This document shows positions 33,901 through 45,539 of a DNA stretch of 64,000 nt, piece after piece. This DNA comes from Coffea arabica (lineage: Eukaryota; Streptophyta; Magnoliopsida; Gentianales; Rubiaceae). The notes beneath the pieces were generated by a model. The model saw only the letters and a program-made list of their open reading frames with translations. It was not told the DNA's origin and did not search any database. Positions within the stretch are counted from its first letter, which is position 1. Each line of letters begins with the position of its first letter. The position numbers were made by a program, and so were the translations under genes. Location: the NCBI RefSeq assembly GCF_036785885.1, contig NC_092330.1:6978525-7042524 (forward strand), given 5' to 3'.

Positions 33901-34010
33901 GCTGCTTAGAGATGGAATTATTGCCACTGATTTTGTGAAGTCGGAGTTGAACTTGGTTGATCCTCTAACTAAACCTGTAGGAAGGAAATTAATTCTTTAA
34001 ACTACAAGGG
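30993..34010 (+). pseudogene. Copia A pol (protease end, integrase, RT, RNase H)
   Basis: Resumes exactly where the gag-protease reading stopped at 13210. Pre-integrase and integrase zinc region: WYARLGHVN and KCEICAETK (31290-31430). Integrase core FIDDYSRYTKLYLL occurs twice through an in-frame duplication (31521-31934). The last catalytic Glu, normally NGVAERK, is NGVAKKK. RT has HQMDVK, then LYVDDILIFGTS (about 33085) with both catalytic Asp; RNase H has SDANW-like [19 protein letters not shown] and the RHMKLRHD region near 33870. Frames are broken by many stops, for example 31444, 31986, 32640, 32884 and 33327. Inactive. Confidence 0.88.
31521..31934 (+). repeat. 207-bp in-frame tandem duplication in copia A integrase
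   Basis: Units 31521-31727 and 31728-31934 start AGATATTATGTTAC. The period of 207 bases is 69 codons, so the frame is kept and the protein repeats the block from RYYVTFIDDYSRY to KFCEHEGI. I see one difference between the units (AGAGGAGGT against AGAAGAGGT). Copia B has only one unit here. Confidence 0.92.
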
Positions 34011-34595
34011 AAATGGGACTGAGGCCAACAAGTTGTCAATAGAGACAGTAACCCAACCTATGTGATTGGAGATCCCATGAATTAGGTTCATATGGGTAAT
34101 AACAAGTCAATATTGACCGTAAAGCACTTCAAATGTAAGTTCCTCCGGAGATAAATGCTTTAATTGCAAGTAATTGTGAGGGTGAGTTTAAAAATCTTAA
34201 TGAATTCATATCCCTTTAAAAAGGTGTATTTAAAGCAGTATACACTTGATGAATTCACACTATATGAAAGCGGAGTGAGGCCGCTCCTACAAGATTTATT
34301 AGTCGAATCTTTAGAGCTTTGATGAAAAACTAGGCAAGTACATGGTCTAAAAGCACAAAATTGCGTTAACAACAAATTATGGGCCGCAATGTAATTGATA
34401 AAATTTCTGTCATACATCAAGAGTTATTGGTTCATAAAAATTCATATTTCACCAATAATTCTGTAGGTCATGTTTTGTTAATTTAAATTTGGTTCATAGT
34501 CCAAAAGACAACAAACTAATTACATTTCACCCAAATAAATCCAGCAGATTATTTTTTTATCTTTTGTCCAAAATCTTTTGAAATAAGAAGAAAAT

Positions 34596-35308
34596 TATTA
34601 TAAATAAAAAGTGTATTTCAAAAGATTTTATCCCACATTGAAAAATCAAAAGGACTTATCATCATTTATAATGCTTAGTCTTTTATTGGGTTTGTGTTAG
34701 GTTGGTAACTAATGTGGGCTCCCACACATGAGAAGGAAGTTGAGTTGGGCCATTTCAGTACAAACTGACAGATTTGTGCCCCTCCCTGCATGTGGGTTAA
34801 CTATGGCCCAAGATAGTTTTACTTCTTTTACAAAATTTTCAATGTTTGACCATGAAGATAAAATCTTATCCCATCGGTTATAAAAGTCGGGCACGTTCAC
34901 AACATTCTTTTATTAACGTTGTTTTCTATTGCACGAAATTAGGCACGTTTCTTTTTATGCTATCAGAAATTATCTTTTATCCTCTCCAACATACACTTTC
35001 TGATGCCTATAAATAGCAGCTACTCCCACCTTAGAAAGTACACCAAAAAACTGACAGTAGAGACCTTCCTGCCAGCTTTCTTCTTCTACTTCTATTTTTT
35101 CTTCTTTTTCTTTTTTCACTCTCTACTGGATTTATGCAATATTTGCTAGTTCTGATCCTTTTTGTTTATAACAAGGAGAAGGCTTGTTTAATTATGGGGA
35201 AACATTTCAATCTTCTGAAATAGTTTTTTAGAATAGTGCTATTAAGCAGGGCTCAAGCTACATTTTATTAGCTTTAGTTAACATTATTTTTTGGCTATTT
35301 TTCCTACA
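34596..35308 (+). repeat. Copia A right LTR
   Basis: 713 bp starting TATTATAAAT (mutated from TGTTGTAAAT) and ending CCTACA, preceded by a purine-rich GAAATAAGAAGAAAAT that can serve as the polypurine tract. It aligns with the truncated left LTR at 11897 and with the copia B LTRs, but has diverged clearly from the left LTR, so copia A is older than the Tat element inside it. Confidence 0.85.
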
Positions 35309-35740
35309 CAGCTTACCACTCAAATCATGATTATTTTACTCTTGAACTATCACTTCATAAGTTAAAGTCTTGAAGTTGTGCATTTTCAGTTTAATTTGCT
35401 TTCCTAGAAGTACAGTTTCTATGATATTTTGATCTTGTTAATTGTCGTAAATTTTTGGATGACCTATTAAAACGAATTACTGTGACCAGAAGAGAGGAAT
35501 TGCACTAAATGCAATAAAGATAGATTTAAACACAACTTTTGGTCTAGCCAAGTTTTTTTCAGTTGCCAAGATTTGGTTCATTAGGCTGCAACTTGGACAT
35601 TTACTCGTAGAACTAATATGCCAAATTCTATTTCTAGTTGGCTGTGTAGAAAGGAGAAGTAAACCTCTCAAGGTGGAGAAAATGGAAGTCTTAGCAGATG
35701 TTGGAAATAGGGAATCCAGATGATCTTATATCACAAAGTT
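35309..35740 (+). pseudogene. 3' flank of NLR copy 2, right of copia A
   Basis: Matches the region after the first NLR gene: ACCACTCAAATCATGATTAT at about 35316 corresponds to about 4821, and the block around ACTAATATGCCAA (about 35609) to about 5098, including the AG acceptor and AGGAGAAGTAAACCTCTC beyond it. It proves that NLR copy 2 ended here before copia A moved in. Confidence 0.8.
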
Positions 35741-35779
35741 CTGCTTAGACGTGCAAAAGCCTCAATGTCAAAGGTTATC

Positions 35780-36180
35780 CTCACGCTTTGGCGATTGAAT
35801 GGACTTGCAGGGATGATTTTCTTGCCACTACAAGCATAGTTGGTGTCGAAGATTTGGCTTTCGCAGTATTTTCTTTAGTATACATCCACTTTTTATCAAA
35901 AGTTGCTTTCATACTCTTTCCCCTCAACTCAATCCCAGAGTCTTTTGGGAAAAACACAAGCTTCAAAGTCTCTATGTGCATTTTTTGGGAATAATTAGTT
36001 TAGGGTCTCTGGGCAGCTGAATTGCATTTCTTTCTTCTTTCTATTCAGATTTTCTTGGAAGGAGTGGCTTTCCACTATGGGTTTTCCTTGCCAGCTTTTG
36101 TGCCTGTTTTTTACAATTCAAGGAGGATCTTTACTGTTGCGGACTGGTTGAGGAGCGAATTTTACAAGACTGGTAGGAAT
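35780..36180 (+). pseudogene. Fragment of a DUF7733-like plant membrane protein gene
   Basis: Conceptual pieces in different frames: VEDLAFAVFSLVYIHFLSKVAF (about 35845-35910), LYVHFLGIISLG (about 35970), and FLEGVAFHYGFSLP followed by FVPVFYNSRRIFTVADWL and RSEFYK (36050-36170). These resemble the central and C-terminal parts of the DUF7733 family, small multi-membrane plant proteins of unknown function. The loop and membrane segment between the second and third pieces are missing, and the frame changes at least twice. The fragment begins soon after the NLR copy 2 flank, so it was probably the next gene along or was captured with it. Confidence 0.6.
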
Positions 36181-36189
36181 TCTAGAAGA

Positions 36190-38442
36190 TTGTAATGATA
36201 GTGATATATATCATTATCATTATCATTATCATTACTATATAAAAAGTATGAATATTGATATTAGGAAGTGTAAGTGTAAGCACTTTTTTGTCTTAGTTTT
36301 TGTTATCCCTAAATTACCCTTATGTCTTTGAATTAGAATTATTGCATTTTAATGTGGCACTAATTAAAAGAAATAAAACACTCCAATTGATTACATCTTA
36401 ATAGTATTGGTAATTATAATTAAAAATTGCTCGTTTAAAACTATTTACCTACCATTGGATTCCATCTCCAATTATTATACATTACAAAATTTCTTAATTG
36501 AAATATGAAAAATTTCTCATTAGTGATTAGTCGAGACTGTAAAAAAAATTAATTTAAAAAAATAGATACTATCTAGAAAATAGAGAACTTATTCATCTGT
36601 ATATCTTCATACAAATATCATGAGTAAATTTTACAATTATCCACTTTTTACCAATATGAAGAATTTTTCATGTTGCACCTAATAGAATTTCAATATACAG
36701 AAAATGATGATACCTTTATAACTGAAAGAGCAGTATTAAACTGAAAAAAAGAAATCTGAAATAGCACCATAAAAACTACTATTATCATTAATAGTAACCG
36801 ATCAAAACAAGAAAAACTAAAAAAAATTGAAAACTATTTATAAAATGACATAAAGTAAATAGCGAATGAATTAAAAAACTAGAATACAATTCAAACAATA
36901 CCAAAGACAATACCCAAATCACTGATATCCAGGAGAAGACAAACATTGTTATTGACAATAATATAGTAATTCTTCATTTGTATTGGTTTGAGCAAACCAA
37001 ATCCATCCATCAAGCCGAAAGCTATCTCCAATGATAAAATAAGAATTATAATAAGAGTAAATTAAAAATGAAGAACGCTAAAATGAAAATGATATCCAAA
37101 TTGATTTTAGTGATGTCCAAAACACCCTTATTTTTCTAATGATTATACATATTTATTGTATTGCAATATTAGTGAATTATGAAAGCAGTTATGAAATGAA
37201 AAGCTTTAAAATTAAGTAAATTTCATTTATGGTGACAATTGTAACTAGACAGATTTAATGCATTCCAATAATTGATAATAATCATAGTGATTATGGATTA
37301 AAACTTGGCAATTAAAAAATAAAACACTACAATATACAAAAAATTAATATTAAAATTGTTAATTAACCACAATTCTTATTCCAATTCCATGATCATAAAA
37401 AAAACTAATTCTAAAACCAAAAATATTGTGCTCATATGAAACAAGTAGGTTTGTTGTTTTGCTTCACATTTGATTGTGCTAAAAATATGAATAAAAGAAA
37501 AGTAAAATAGAAAAACTGCAACTATTTATATCTATAGAATTTCAATTGTCAGAATGTACAAACCAAAAAAACTTTACGTGATGGATAATTTATATTCCAT
37601 TACTCACAAAAATAGAATTAACATAATACAAAGAATTCAAATTATATGTATGTTTATTTTTCTAACTTAATTATATTCTTTGTTTATAAAAAATTGTGAT
37701 GATTGTGGTTTATATGCAATGGAATCATTAATATATAATAATTTTGTTAAATCATGATATTATCAATATTTGATATGTTAGAGTTAAAGCTATAAATAAA
37801 AAAAGTGTTTCGTTCATGATTCCAAATTCAATCCTATAGAACATATCAACTATACTGGAATTTTTTCTGTCTCTTTTCATTTAACAAAATTTTTAAAAGT
37901 AACTAGCTTAAAAAATAAATAACATAAAAATACTATATTATTATGTTGATGATCAAAATTTCATAAAAAATTTTTAGTATCTAAAGAATAATATATTTTA
38001 AGATATTACAATCATGTACAAAGCACGTGAACTATTATTACCAGTCCTGTTTTGGATTACTGAACTATTTTTGGTATTCTAGTGTCACTTGTTTCTTTCT
38101 TCCTTTTTCTTTTCTCTGCTTGAAACGTCATGCCATCTAAGTTGAGTTGCCATTGCTCGTACATGATGTATAAGGACCATATGTTTATCTTGAAACAAAA
38201 GATTTGAGGATTTTTGGTGAAGCAACATTAGTCAACTAAGCCTATAGTTAAACGCTATGGAAACATTTTATGTTGCTGATCTTCTGATTTTGATGTCAGA
38301 TGACTTGCTCATTTAATTACATTTACATATAGAAAAATAAATAAAGAAAGGGTCTCAATTTTCAACGAAGGTAGTGTAATTTGAAACCGGTATAGCATGG
38401 AAAAAACCAAGGTTAAGGTTGTTGTACTACATCGGAAGAAAC
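36190..38442. other. AT-rich spacer
   Basis: No gene seen. Very AT-rich, with a short TCATTA microsatellite at about 36207-36235 flanked by TATATA on both sides, and many A or T runs. No repeat ends recognised. Confidence 0.6.
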
Positions 38443-39027
38443 TGTTGTAAATTAAAAGGAATATTTTTAAAGATCTTGTCCCACATCGGAAAACTAAAAT
38501 GACTTCTCATCATTTATAATGTGTAGTTTGTTATTGGGCATATGTTAAGTTGGTAACTAGTGTAGGTTCGTACGCATGAGAGGGAAGTTGAGTTGGGCCG
38601 TTTCAGTACAAACTGACGGATTTCCCCCCTGTATGTGTGGGCTAAATACGGCCCAAATGAGATATTATTTTCCACCGTTACTTTCAGTACACAGAAAGTT
38701 AGCCACGTTTTTTACTTTATCAGATATTATTTTTCACCAACGTACACTTTATAGATCACCAACAGCTGACAGAAGATACCTTCCTGACAGCTTTCTTCTT
38801 CTCCTTTGCTTCTCTTCTTCTTCTTCTTTTTTCCCTCTCTACTGGATTTAGTCGATACTTGCTAAAGTTCTGATCCTTCTCGTTATAAATAAGAAGAAGG
38901 CTTATTTAATCCTGGGAAAACATTTCAATTTTATGGAATAGTTTCTTAGGATAGTGTTTTTAAACACGATTCAAGCTACATTTTGTTAGTTTTAGTTAAC
39001 GTTATTTTTTGGCTATTTCTGACTATA
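38443..39027 (+). repeat. Copia B left LTR
   Basis: About 585 bp. It lacks a block of about 110 bp present in the copia A right LTR after the GTGGG-TAA-(C/T)-GGCCCAA segment. The end at 39027 is judged by alignment with the copia A LTR end (CTACA against CTATA). Confidence 0.75.
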
Positions 39028-39102
39028 ATATAAGAAACTACAGCCTCCAACAATGTTAACACTTCACAAGCTGCATCCGACTCAGTTGCTATCACGCTAC
39101 CT

Positions 39103-40060
39103 TTGGTAAGACCTTTTCCAGACGTCTCCAAAATTAAAGTTTTTGTCAATGAAAACTTCAAAAGGTGGCACTCACTATTTGACGTTCATGGAGTAGCCTA
39201 CGCACTGACAGAAGCACAACCAATTGTAATTATGGATGTCAAAACACAAGAATCTTGGCAATATGCCAATAAGGTATGTTGGCATACTATCTTACAAACA
39301 TTTTCAAATGAATTATTTGATGTGTACTGTGGCTACAAGAAAGCTAAGACAATTTGGGAAGCCTTGATAACAAAATTCACCTCTGAAGATGCCACCAAAC
39401 AAAAATTTGTTGTGAAAGAATACAATCAATGGCAGATGACAGAAGACAAAGAAATGAAAGTGTAAATCACGGAGTACCAAATGCTACTCGAGGATCTCAA
39501 ATATAAAGACATAAATTTGCCTGAAAAATTTGCTGCTGGCATGCTAATTGAAAAATTGCCCGAGTTGTGGACTAACTACAAAAACAACTTGAAACACAAG
39601 CAGAAAAATTACACCATTGATGAGCTTGTGAAACATATTCTGATTGAAGACTCTAGCAGGAAGGAGTTAAGGATGGTCAAAGGTCGGGAAATGGGTCTCA
39701 AAGCTAATCTGGTTCAAAGCAACAATTAAAGGTACACCAATAAACCCCAGAATTACAAGCCAATAATCCCAACTTTAAGAAGAAGAAAGGCATTTGCTAT
39801 GTTTGCAAAAAATCAGGACACCATGCTGCAGACACAAAAAGAAAGGTGACAAAGCAAATGACAATCCTCCTAAGGTTAATTTAATCGAAGGAGATGATAT
39901 AATTGATGCAGTCATCTCTCAAGTCAACATTGCAGCCAATGTGAAAGAGTGGGTAGTAAACTCTAGGGTTACTCAGCACATATGTGCAAATCGAGAAGTA
40001 TTTTCCTCCTATATTCCAATAGGAGATGATGAGGAGGTGGTGGTTATCTTGGAGACTCAC
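39103..40060 (+). pseudogene. Copia B gag and protease start
   Basis: Gag reading from about 39103: NENFKRWHSLFDVHGVAYAL, KQKFVVKEYNQWQMTEDKE, a stop at 39463, then QMLLEDLKYKDINLPEKF through LVQSNN and a stop at 39727. The zinc knuckle reads CYVCKKSGHHAA but a small deletion (about 39827) removes the last Cys and shifts the frame. Protease reads VVNSRVTQHIC where the active form has DSG, so Asp and Gly are both lost. Compared with copia A, gag has the full central part (PELWTNYKNNLKHKQ). Confidence 0.85.
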
Positions 40061-43040
40061 GAACTGTTAAAGTTGTGGGTAAGGGCAAAGTTCTCTTGAA
40101 ACTCACTTCAGGAAAAACTTTGGCCCTCAATGATGTGCTGCATGTGCTGAATATTCGGGCAAATCTGGTTTTTGTAGCATTGTTAGGAAAAGTTAGGGTG
40201 AAAGTGTCATTTGAATACGATAAGATTGTAATGACAAAAATTAATGTATTTGTGGACAAGGGCACTGTAATCAGGGATTCTTTGTACTCAACGTTTCAAA
40301 TGTAATCAATGAAAATACATCTTCTTCTGCTTATATTATTGATTCAATTTCTTTATGACATGCTAGATTAGAACATGTTAATATTAGCTACATAAAGAAA
40401 ATGCAATCACTTGGATTACTTTCTAGTGTTAATAATAATGGCATGGAAAAATGTGAAATATGCGCAGAAACTAAAATAACTAAGAAAAGTTGTATAACTA
40501 TTCAAAGAGAAACTGAATTATTAAATCTAATTCACACAGATTTAGGTGATTTAAAACAAACTATGACTAGAGAGGAAAAAGATATTATGTTCTTTTTATA
40601 GATGATTATTCTACATATACTAAACTTTATTTACTTAGAAATAAAGATGATACTCATAATGTCTTTTTATCTTATAAGTTTGAGGTAGAAAATCAACTTA
40701 ATAAGAAGATAAAAAGAATTAGAGATAGAGAAGTTGAATATTTAGCTTTAGATAAGATTGGTGAACAATAAGGCATAATACATAAAACAACACATCCTTA
40801 CTCACCAGAATCTAATGGAGTAGTTGAAAGGAAAAATAGGACACTAAAAGAAATGATGAACTCTATGTTAGTTAGTTGTCATGCTCCAGATAATTTATAG
40901 GGAGAAACTATATTATCTGCATATCATCTACAAAATAGAATTTCACATAAAAAGATTGGCAAAATACCTTATGAATTATGGAAAAATTATAAACCAAATT
41001 TAACATATTTAAAAGTATGGGGGTGCCTTACTAAAGTGTTATTACCTGAATCTAAGAAAAAAAATTAGGTTCTAAAACTTCTGTTTGTATGTTTATTGGA
41101 TATGCTGAACATAGTGCCGCATATATATTTCTTGTTTTAAGAGGTGATGTACTTGATTGTAATACAATTATTGAGACAAAAAATGCTAAATTTTTTTAAC
41201 ATATTTTGCACTGTCTAATAAAATTTCTCATGCACCTGTTGAAAGAAATAAAGAAATAACCCCTATTGAGGAATTGAGAAAGAGTAAAAGGCCGAGAAAA
41301 GAATTTTCTTATGGGAATGATTTTCAAACTTTTCTTGTCAACAATGATTATTTAACTTATTCTGATGCAATTTCTTCTTTTGATTACAAGTTTTGGAAAG
41401 AAGCAATTAAATCAGAAATTGATTCTATTTTGAAAAATAAAACATGGATTTGGGTAGATTTGCCTATTGGTGCAAAACCTATTGGTTGCAAATGAATTTT
41501 TAAAAGAAAATATAATTCTGATGGTTCTATAGAAAAATACAATGCTCGTTTAGTAGCAAAAGGATTTTCTCAGAAACAAAATGTTGACTATTTTGACATA
41601 TTTGCACCAGTAACAAGAATTTCTTCTATTCATGTTTTATTTGACTTAGCTTCTATTCACAAACTTGTTGTTCATCAAATGGATGTCAAAACAATTTTTT
41701 TAAATGGTGATTTAGAAGAAGAAATTTATATGTTTCAACCTGAAAGATGTGTTGAATCTGGACAAAAAAAATAAAGTGTGTAAATTAATCAAATCTCTTT
41801 ATGGTCTAAAACAAACTCCTAAACAGTGGCATGAGAAATTTGATCGAGTATTGATGAAAGACGGTTTTTCGTCTGTAGAAGTGGATAAATGTGTATATAC
41901 TAAAGTTATGAATAATTAATATGTGATAATTATCTTATATGTAGATGACATGCTTATATTTGGTACAAGTGTGTAAATTAATCAAATCTCTTTATGGTCC
42001 AAAACAAACTCCTAAACGGTGGCATGAGAATTTGATCAAGTATTGATGAAAGACGATTTTTCGTCTGTAGAAATGGATAAATGTGTATATACTAAAGTTA
42101 TGAATAATTAATATGTGATAATTAGCTTATATGTAGATAACATGCTTATATTTGGAACAAGTATAGATATTGTCAATATTACTAAATACTTCTTATCCTC
42201 TGAGTTTGATATGAAAGATTTGGGTAAAGCTAAAATGGTATTGGGTGTTAAAATTATAAGGAAAAATGATGGTATAATATTATCACAAGAACATTATACA
42301 GAAAGACTTCTTAGGAAGTTTGAAAATTATGATGTGACACCTGTAAGAACTCCTTACGATGCTAACACTCAATTAAAGAAAAATAATGGTGACCCAATTG
42401 CTCAGTCTAAATATGCTCAGATTATTAGGAGTCTGATGTATTTGATGAATTTTACAAGACCTGACATAGCTTATGCTGTGCGTCGACTAAGCAGGTATAT
42501 TCACAATCCTAAGAGTGAGCGTTGGTTTGCATTAGTCAGACTAATGAAATATTTGAGAGGCACCATGAATTATGATATCTTATATTGTGGATTTTCCATT
42601 GTATGAGAGGGGTACAGTGATGCTAATTGGATCTCGGATTCAAGTGAGACAAAATCTACTAGTGGTTATATATTCACCCTTGGTGGTGGTGCAGTAGCAT
42701 GGAAGTAAGCTAAATAGACAATCATTGTTAGATCAACTATGGAATTAGAGTTTATAGCCTTGGAGTTGACTAGTTCTGAGGCTAATTGGTTAAGAAACTT
42801 CTTAATTAGTATTTCTGCGACTAAGGATCTGTTGCCTCCTGCATCCATACACTGTGATTGTCAAGCAACAATTGCTATTACTAAAAATAAATCATATAAT
42901 TGCAAAAGTTGACACATGAAACTAAGACATGATATTGTAAAGCAACTGCTTAAAGATGGAATTATTTCTATTGGTTTTGTGAAGTCAGAGTTGAATTTGG
43001 CGGAACCTCTGACTAAACTTGTAGAAAGGAAATTAATTCT
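40061..43040 (+). pseudogene. Copia B pol
   Basis: Protease end and pre-integrase: VLLKLTSGKTLALNDVLHV (40087). Integrase zinc part KCEICAETK (40450); core DDYSTYTKLYL in another frame; the last catalytic Glu is kept (NGVVERKNRTLKEMM, about 40815). RT: KFWKEAIKSEIDSILKNKTW (41390), then HQMDVK; LYVDDML at about 41937, and in the duplicated unit LYVDNML (42127) with one catalytic Asp changed to Asn. RNase H part: [10 protein letters not shown] and [15 protein letters not shown] (42610-42705). Many stops and frame changes. Inactive. Confidence 0.87.
41774..42159 (+). repeat. 193-bp tandem duplication in copia B reverse transcriptase
   Basis: Two units, 41774-41966 and about 41967-42159, each running from AAGTGTGTAAATTAATC through the YVDD-coding region to TTTGG-ACAAGT. 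The shared AAGT at the junction suggests slippage or end joining through microhomology. The period is not a multiple of three, and both units carry a TAA before the YVDD-coding part (ATGAATAATTAATATG). Confidence 0.88.
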
Positions 43041-43604
43041 TCAAATTAAAAGGGAAATGGGACTAAGGCCAACAAGTTGTCAATAGAGACAGTAACCCAA
43101 CCTATGTGATTGGTAATCCCAATATTGACCGTAAAACACTTCAAATCTAAGTCCCTCCAGAGATAAGTGCTTTGATTGCTAATAATTGTGAAGGTGAGTT
43201 TAAAACTCTTAATGAATTCATATCCCTTTAAAGAGGTGTATTTAAAGCAATATACACTTGATGAATTCACCTATATGAGAGTGGAATGAGGCCGATCCTA
43301 TAAGATTTATTGGCCGAATCTTTAGAGCTCCCATGAATAACCAGGCCGGCACACAGCCTAAAATCGCAAAATTGCGATAACAGCAAGTTATGGGTTGTAG
43401 TGTGATTGATAAAATCTCTGTCATACATCAAGAGTTATTGGTTCATAGAAATTCAAATTTCACCAATAATTCTGTAGGTCATATTTTGTCAATTTAAGTT
43501 TGGTTCATAGTCCAAAAGAACTGAACTAATTACATTTCACCCAAATAAATCCAGCTGACTATTTCTTTTATTTTGACCAAAATCTTTTGAAATAGGAAGG
43601 AGAT

Positions 43605-44062
43605 TGTTGTAAATAAAAGGGATATTTCAAAAGATCTTGTCTCACGTCGGAAAACTAAAATGACTTCTCATCATTTATAATGTGTAGTCTGTTATTGGGC
43701 TTATGTTAAGTTGATAACTAATGTGGGCTCGCGCGCGTGAGAGGGAAGTTGAGTTGGGCCGTATCAGTACAAACTGATGGATTTCCCTTTGCACGTGGGT
43801 TAAATGCTGCCCAAGTGAGTTCTACTGATTTTAAAAACCAAAATTTGATTTGACTCTTCCCTAAGAAGATAAATTTTTTATCATAACCGAAGGTCTGGTA
43901 CGTTGCGTAACGTTCACCTTTAACATTATTTATTTCATCGGTTACAAAAGACTAGTACGTTTCGTAACATTCCCTTTTAATATTGCCATCTGTTAGCATA
44001 AATTAACCGTTGCTTTCAGTTACACACGTTTTATGTTATCAGATATTATTTTCCACCGATTC
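43605..44062 (+). repeat. Copia B right LTR, 3' truncated
   Basis: Begins TGTTGTAAATAAAAGG and aligns with the other LTRs as far as TTATCAGATATTATTTTCCACCG, then stops. About the last third is missing. It also contains about 150 bp (around 43820-43980, with two CGTAACGTTCA-like blocks) absent from the left LTR. Confidence 0.8.
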
Positions 44063-44813
44063 ATCAAAGTTGATTGTGGTACTAACTATATGAGTTGAGT
44101 TTGGACTTGTTAAAAACCGATTCATATAACCCGATTGAAAAACCTATTTATTAGGATGCAATTCATCAAAGATATAAAATTGCACTTAATAACTTTAAAG
44201 CTTATAGTATAATTTGATGGTTTTTTCCCTAGGAAAATATATTTCTAACGGTAAACAAAAAACTCGTGATTATAATGTTACCTGACATTGTGGTTTACAT
44301 ATATAATGTACCAAATTTATGTATTTAATGCATTTTTTTAGTTCAATTTGTGCATATAAATTATTTTTATCACAGGATTGATATGTCACTCCAATGTATT
44401 AGAAAAAACATTCTGCTTTATCATGTGTTATTTAAAGGGGTTTATAGCTATAAAACAAAAAAGCATGTAGAAAAAAATTAGATCACAAAGTAAATATTTT
44501 ATTTAAGAATACGGTTACATATCATATAAAAATATTTGGTGAAATTAAGAATTTAAAAAGAACTTCTGTTGTAATGGAGAAATCAAAAGCTATATAGAAT
44601 AATCAACCTGCGCGAAGCTTGTGCTTGTTTAGTCCGGAATGGGAAAATCTGCGGTTGATGACACATCATCACGTAGGCCCCACTTGCTTTACTCATAAAT
44701 GGATCCATGTCAACGCAGGGCCCACTAGAAAATCAAGTCAACGTTGAGAATAACACATGAACAACTCCACCGTCTCCACGTCAAAGAGCACTTACGTAGC
44801 CTTAGCTGCCCTT
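44063..44813. other. Spacer between copia B and the Mutator-like element
   Basis: No gene. The right half (44600-44813) is GC-richer and holds several ACGT cores (CACGTAGG, CCACGTCAAAG, TTACGTAG) and GTCAAC words (W-box core TTGAC on the minus strand) at about 44707, 44737 and 44781. It may be an old promoter fragment, but no downstream gene remains next to it. Confidence 0.5.
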
Positions 44814-45539
44814 TATTTATAAGGGTTAATTATGTTGCACTCCTAAATTATTCTTACATTGCACTTTGCACCCTTAACTTTTAATTGCAATACTTAAGTA
44901 CCTTTAAGTTGTAATTCATTGCTTAATTTTAAATGAAACTAACTCCAGTGGGAAAGAATGATTATGCGACCAACATATCCTCAATAATTGTGACTAACTA
45001 CCTAAAATACCGTGCAAGAGTAAGTAATTCAAAAAATCCTATTCACTATCCCCATATCTTTGTTTTCCAATAGAACTCTTCTTAACGCCACCATTTCTTT
45101 GTTATCTTATTGTAGATATCAAAATTTCAATTCTATTTAATTTAATTTTAATTTTGATTTAATTTAATTTAATTTAATTTTTAGTTAATCAAAGTTTGAA
45201 AAATGATAGTTAATGTTTATTTTTATTTATTTTAGTAAATTAGGTTCATCATTTTTCTTTTCAAAACATTTTTGCATTAAATTTATTAAAAAGAAAATTC
45301 TCAACAAAAAATTTATTTTTTAATCTTTTCAAACTCAATTTCTTCCAAATAGAATGAAATTTTTGTAAGGCAATCTCAATTAGGAATTGACATTTTGTTT
45401 ACCCTAAATTTGTTTTGAAAAACAAAAAAAATAAAAGGAAAATATAAGATAGGTGGAAGGCATGCATAGTAGCTAAATGGGATAGGTGGGCATTAGCCAT
45501 GTGATTTTGGTATTTTGCACAACACATGCAAGGGCTAGG

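Larger units (their letters stand above)
11897..35308 (+). mobile_element. Copia A: Ty1/copia LTR retrotransposon split by nested insertions
   Basis: Termini are TGTTGTAAAT at 11897 and CTACA at 35308, flanked by the 5-bp direct repeat CAGCT (11892-11896 and 35309-35313). It lies in the 3' flank of NLR copy 2. The left LTR is truncated and joined directly to gag; the right LTR is complete (34596-35308). The coding order gag, protease, integrase, RT, RNase H is the copia order. The element is split after protease by 13211-30992. Without the inserts it is about 5.6 kb. It is dead: protease and integrase catalytic residues are changed and there are many stops. Confidence 0.92.
38443..44062 (+). 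mobile_element. Copia B: Ty1/copia LTR retrotransposon, right LTR truncated
   Basis: Same family as copia A. The left LTR (38443 to about 39027) starts TGTTGTAAAT and ends ACTATA. The right LTR starts at 43605 after a purine tract (AAATAGGAAGGAGAT) and stops matching at about 44062 (ATTTTCCACCG). No target-site duplication can therefore be shown. The two LTRs differ by block insertions or deletions, so the element is old, or its ends come from different subfamilies. Internal order is gag, protease, integrase, RT, RNase H. Confidence 0.88.

Noticed and set aside
38443..44062. Target-site duplication for copia B
   Set aside because: The right LTR is truncated, so the flanking bases cannot be compared; no duplication claimed.
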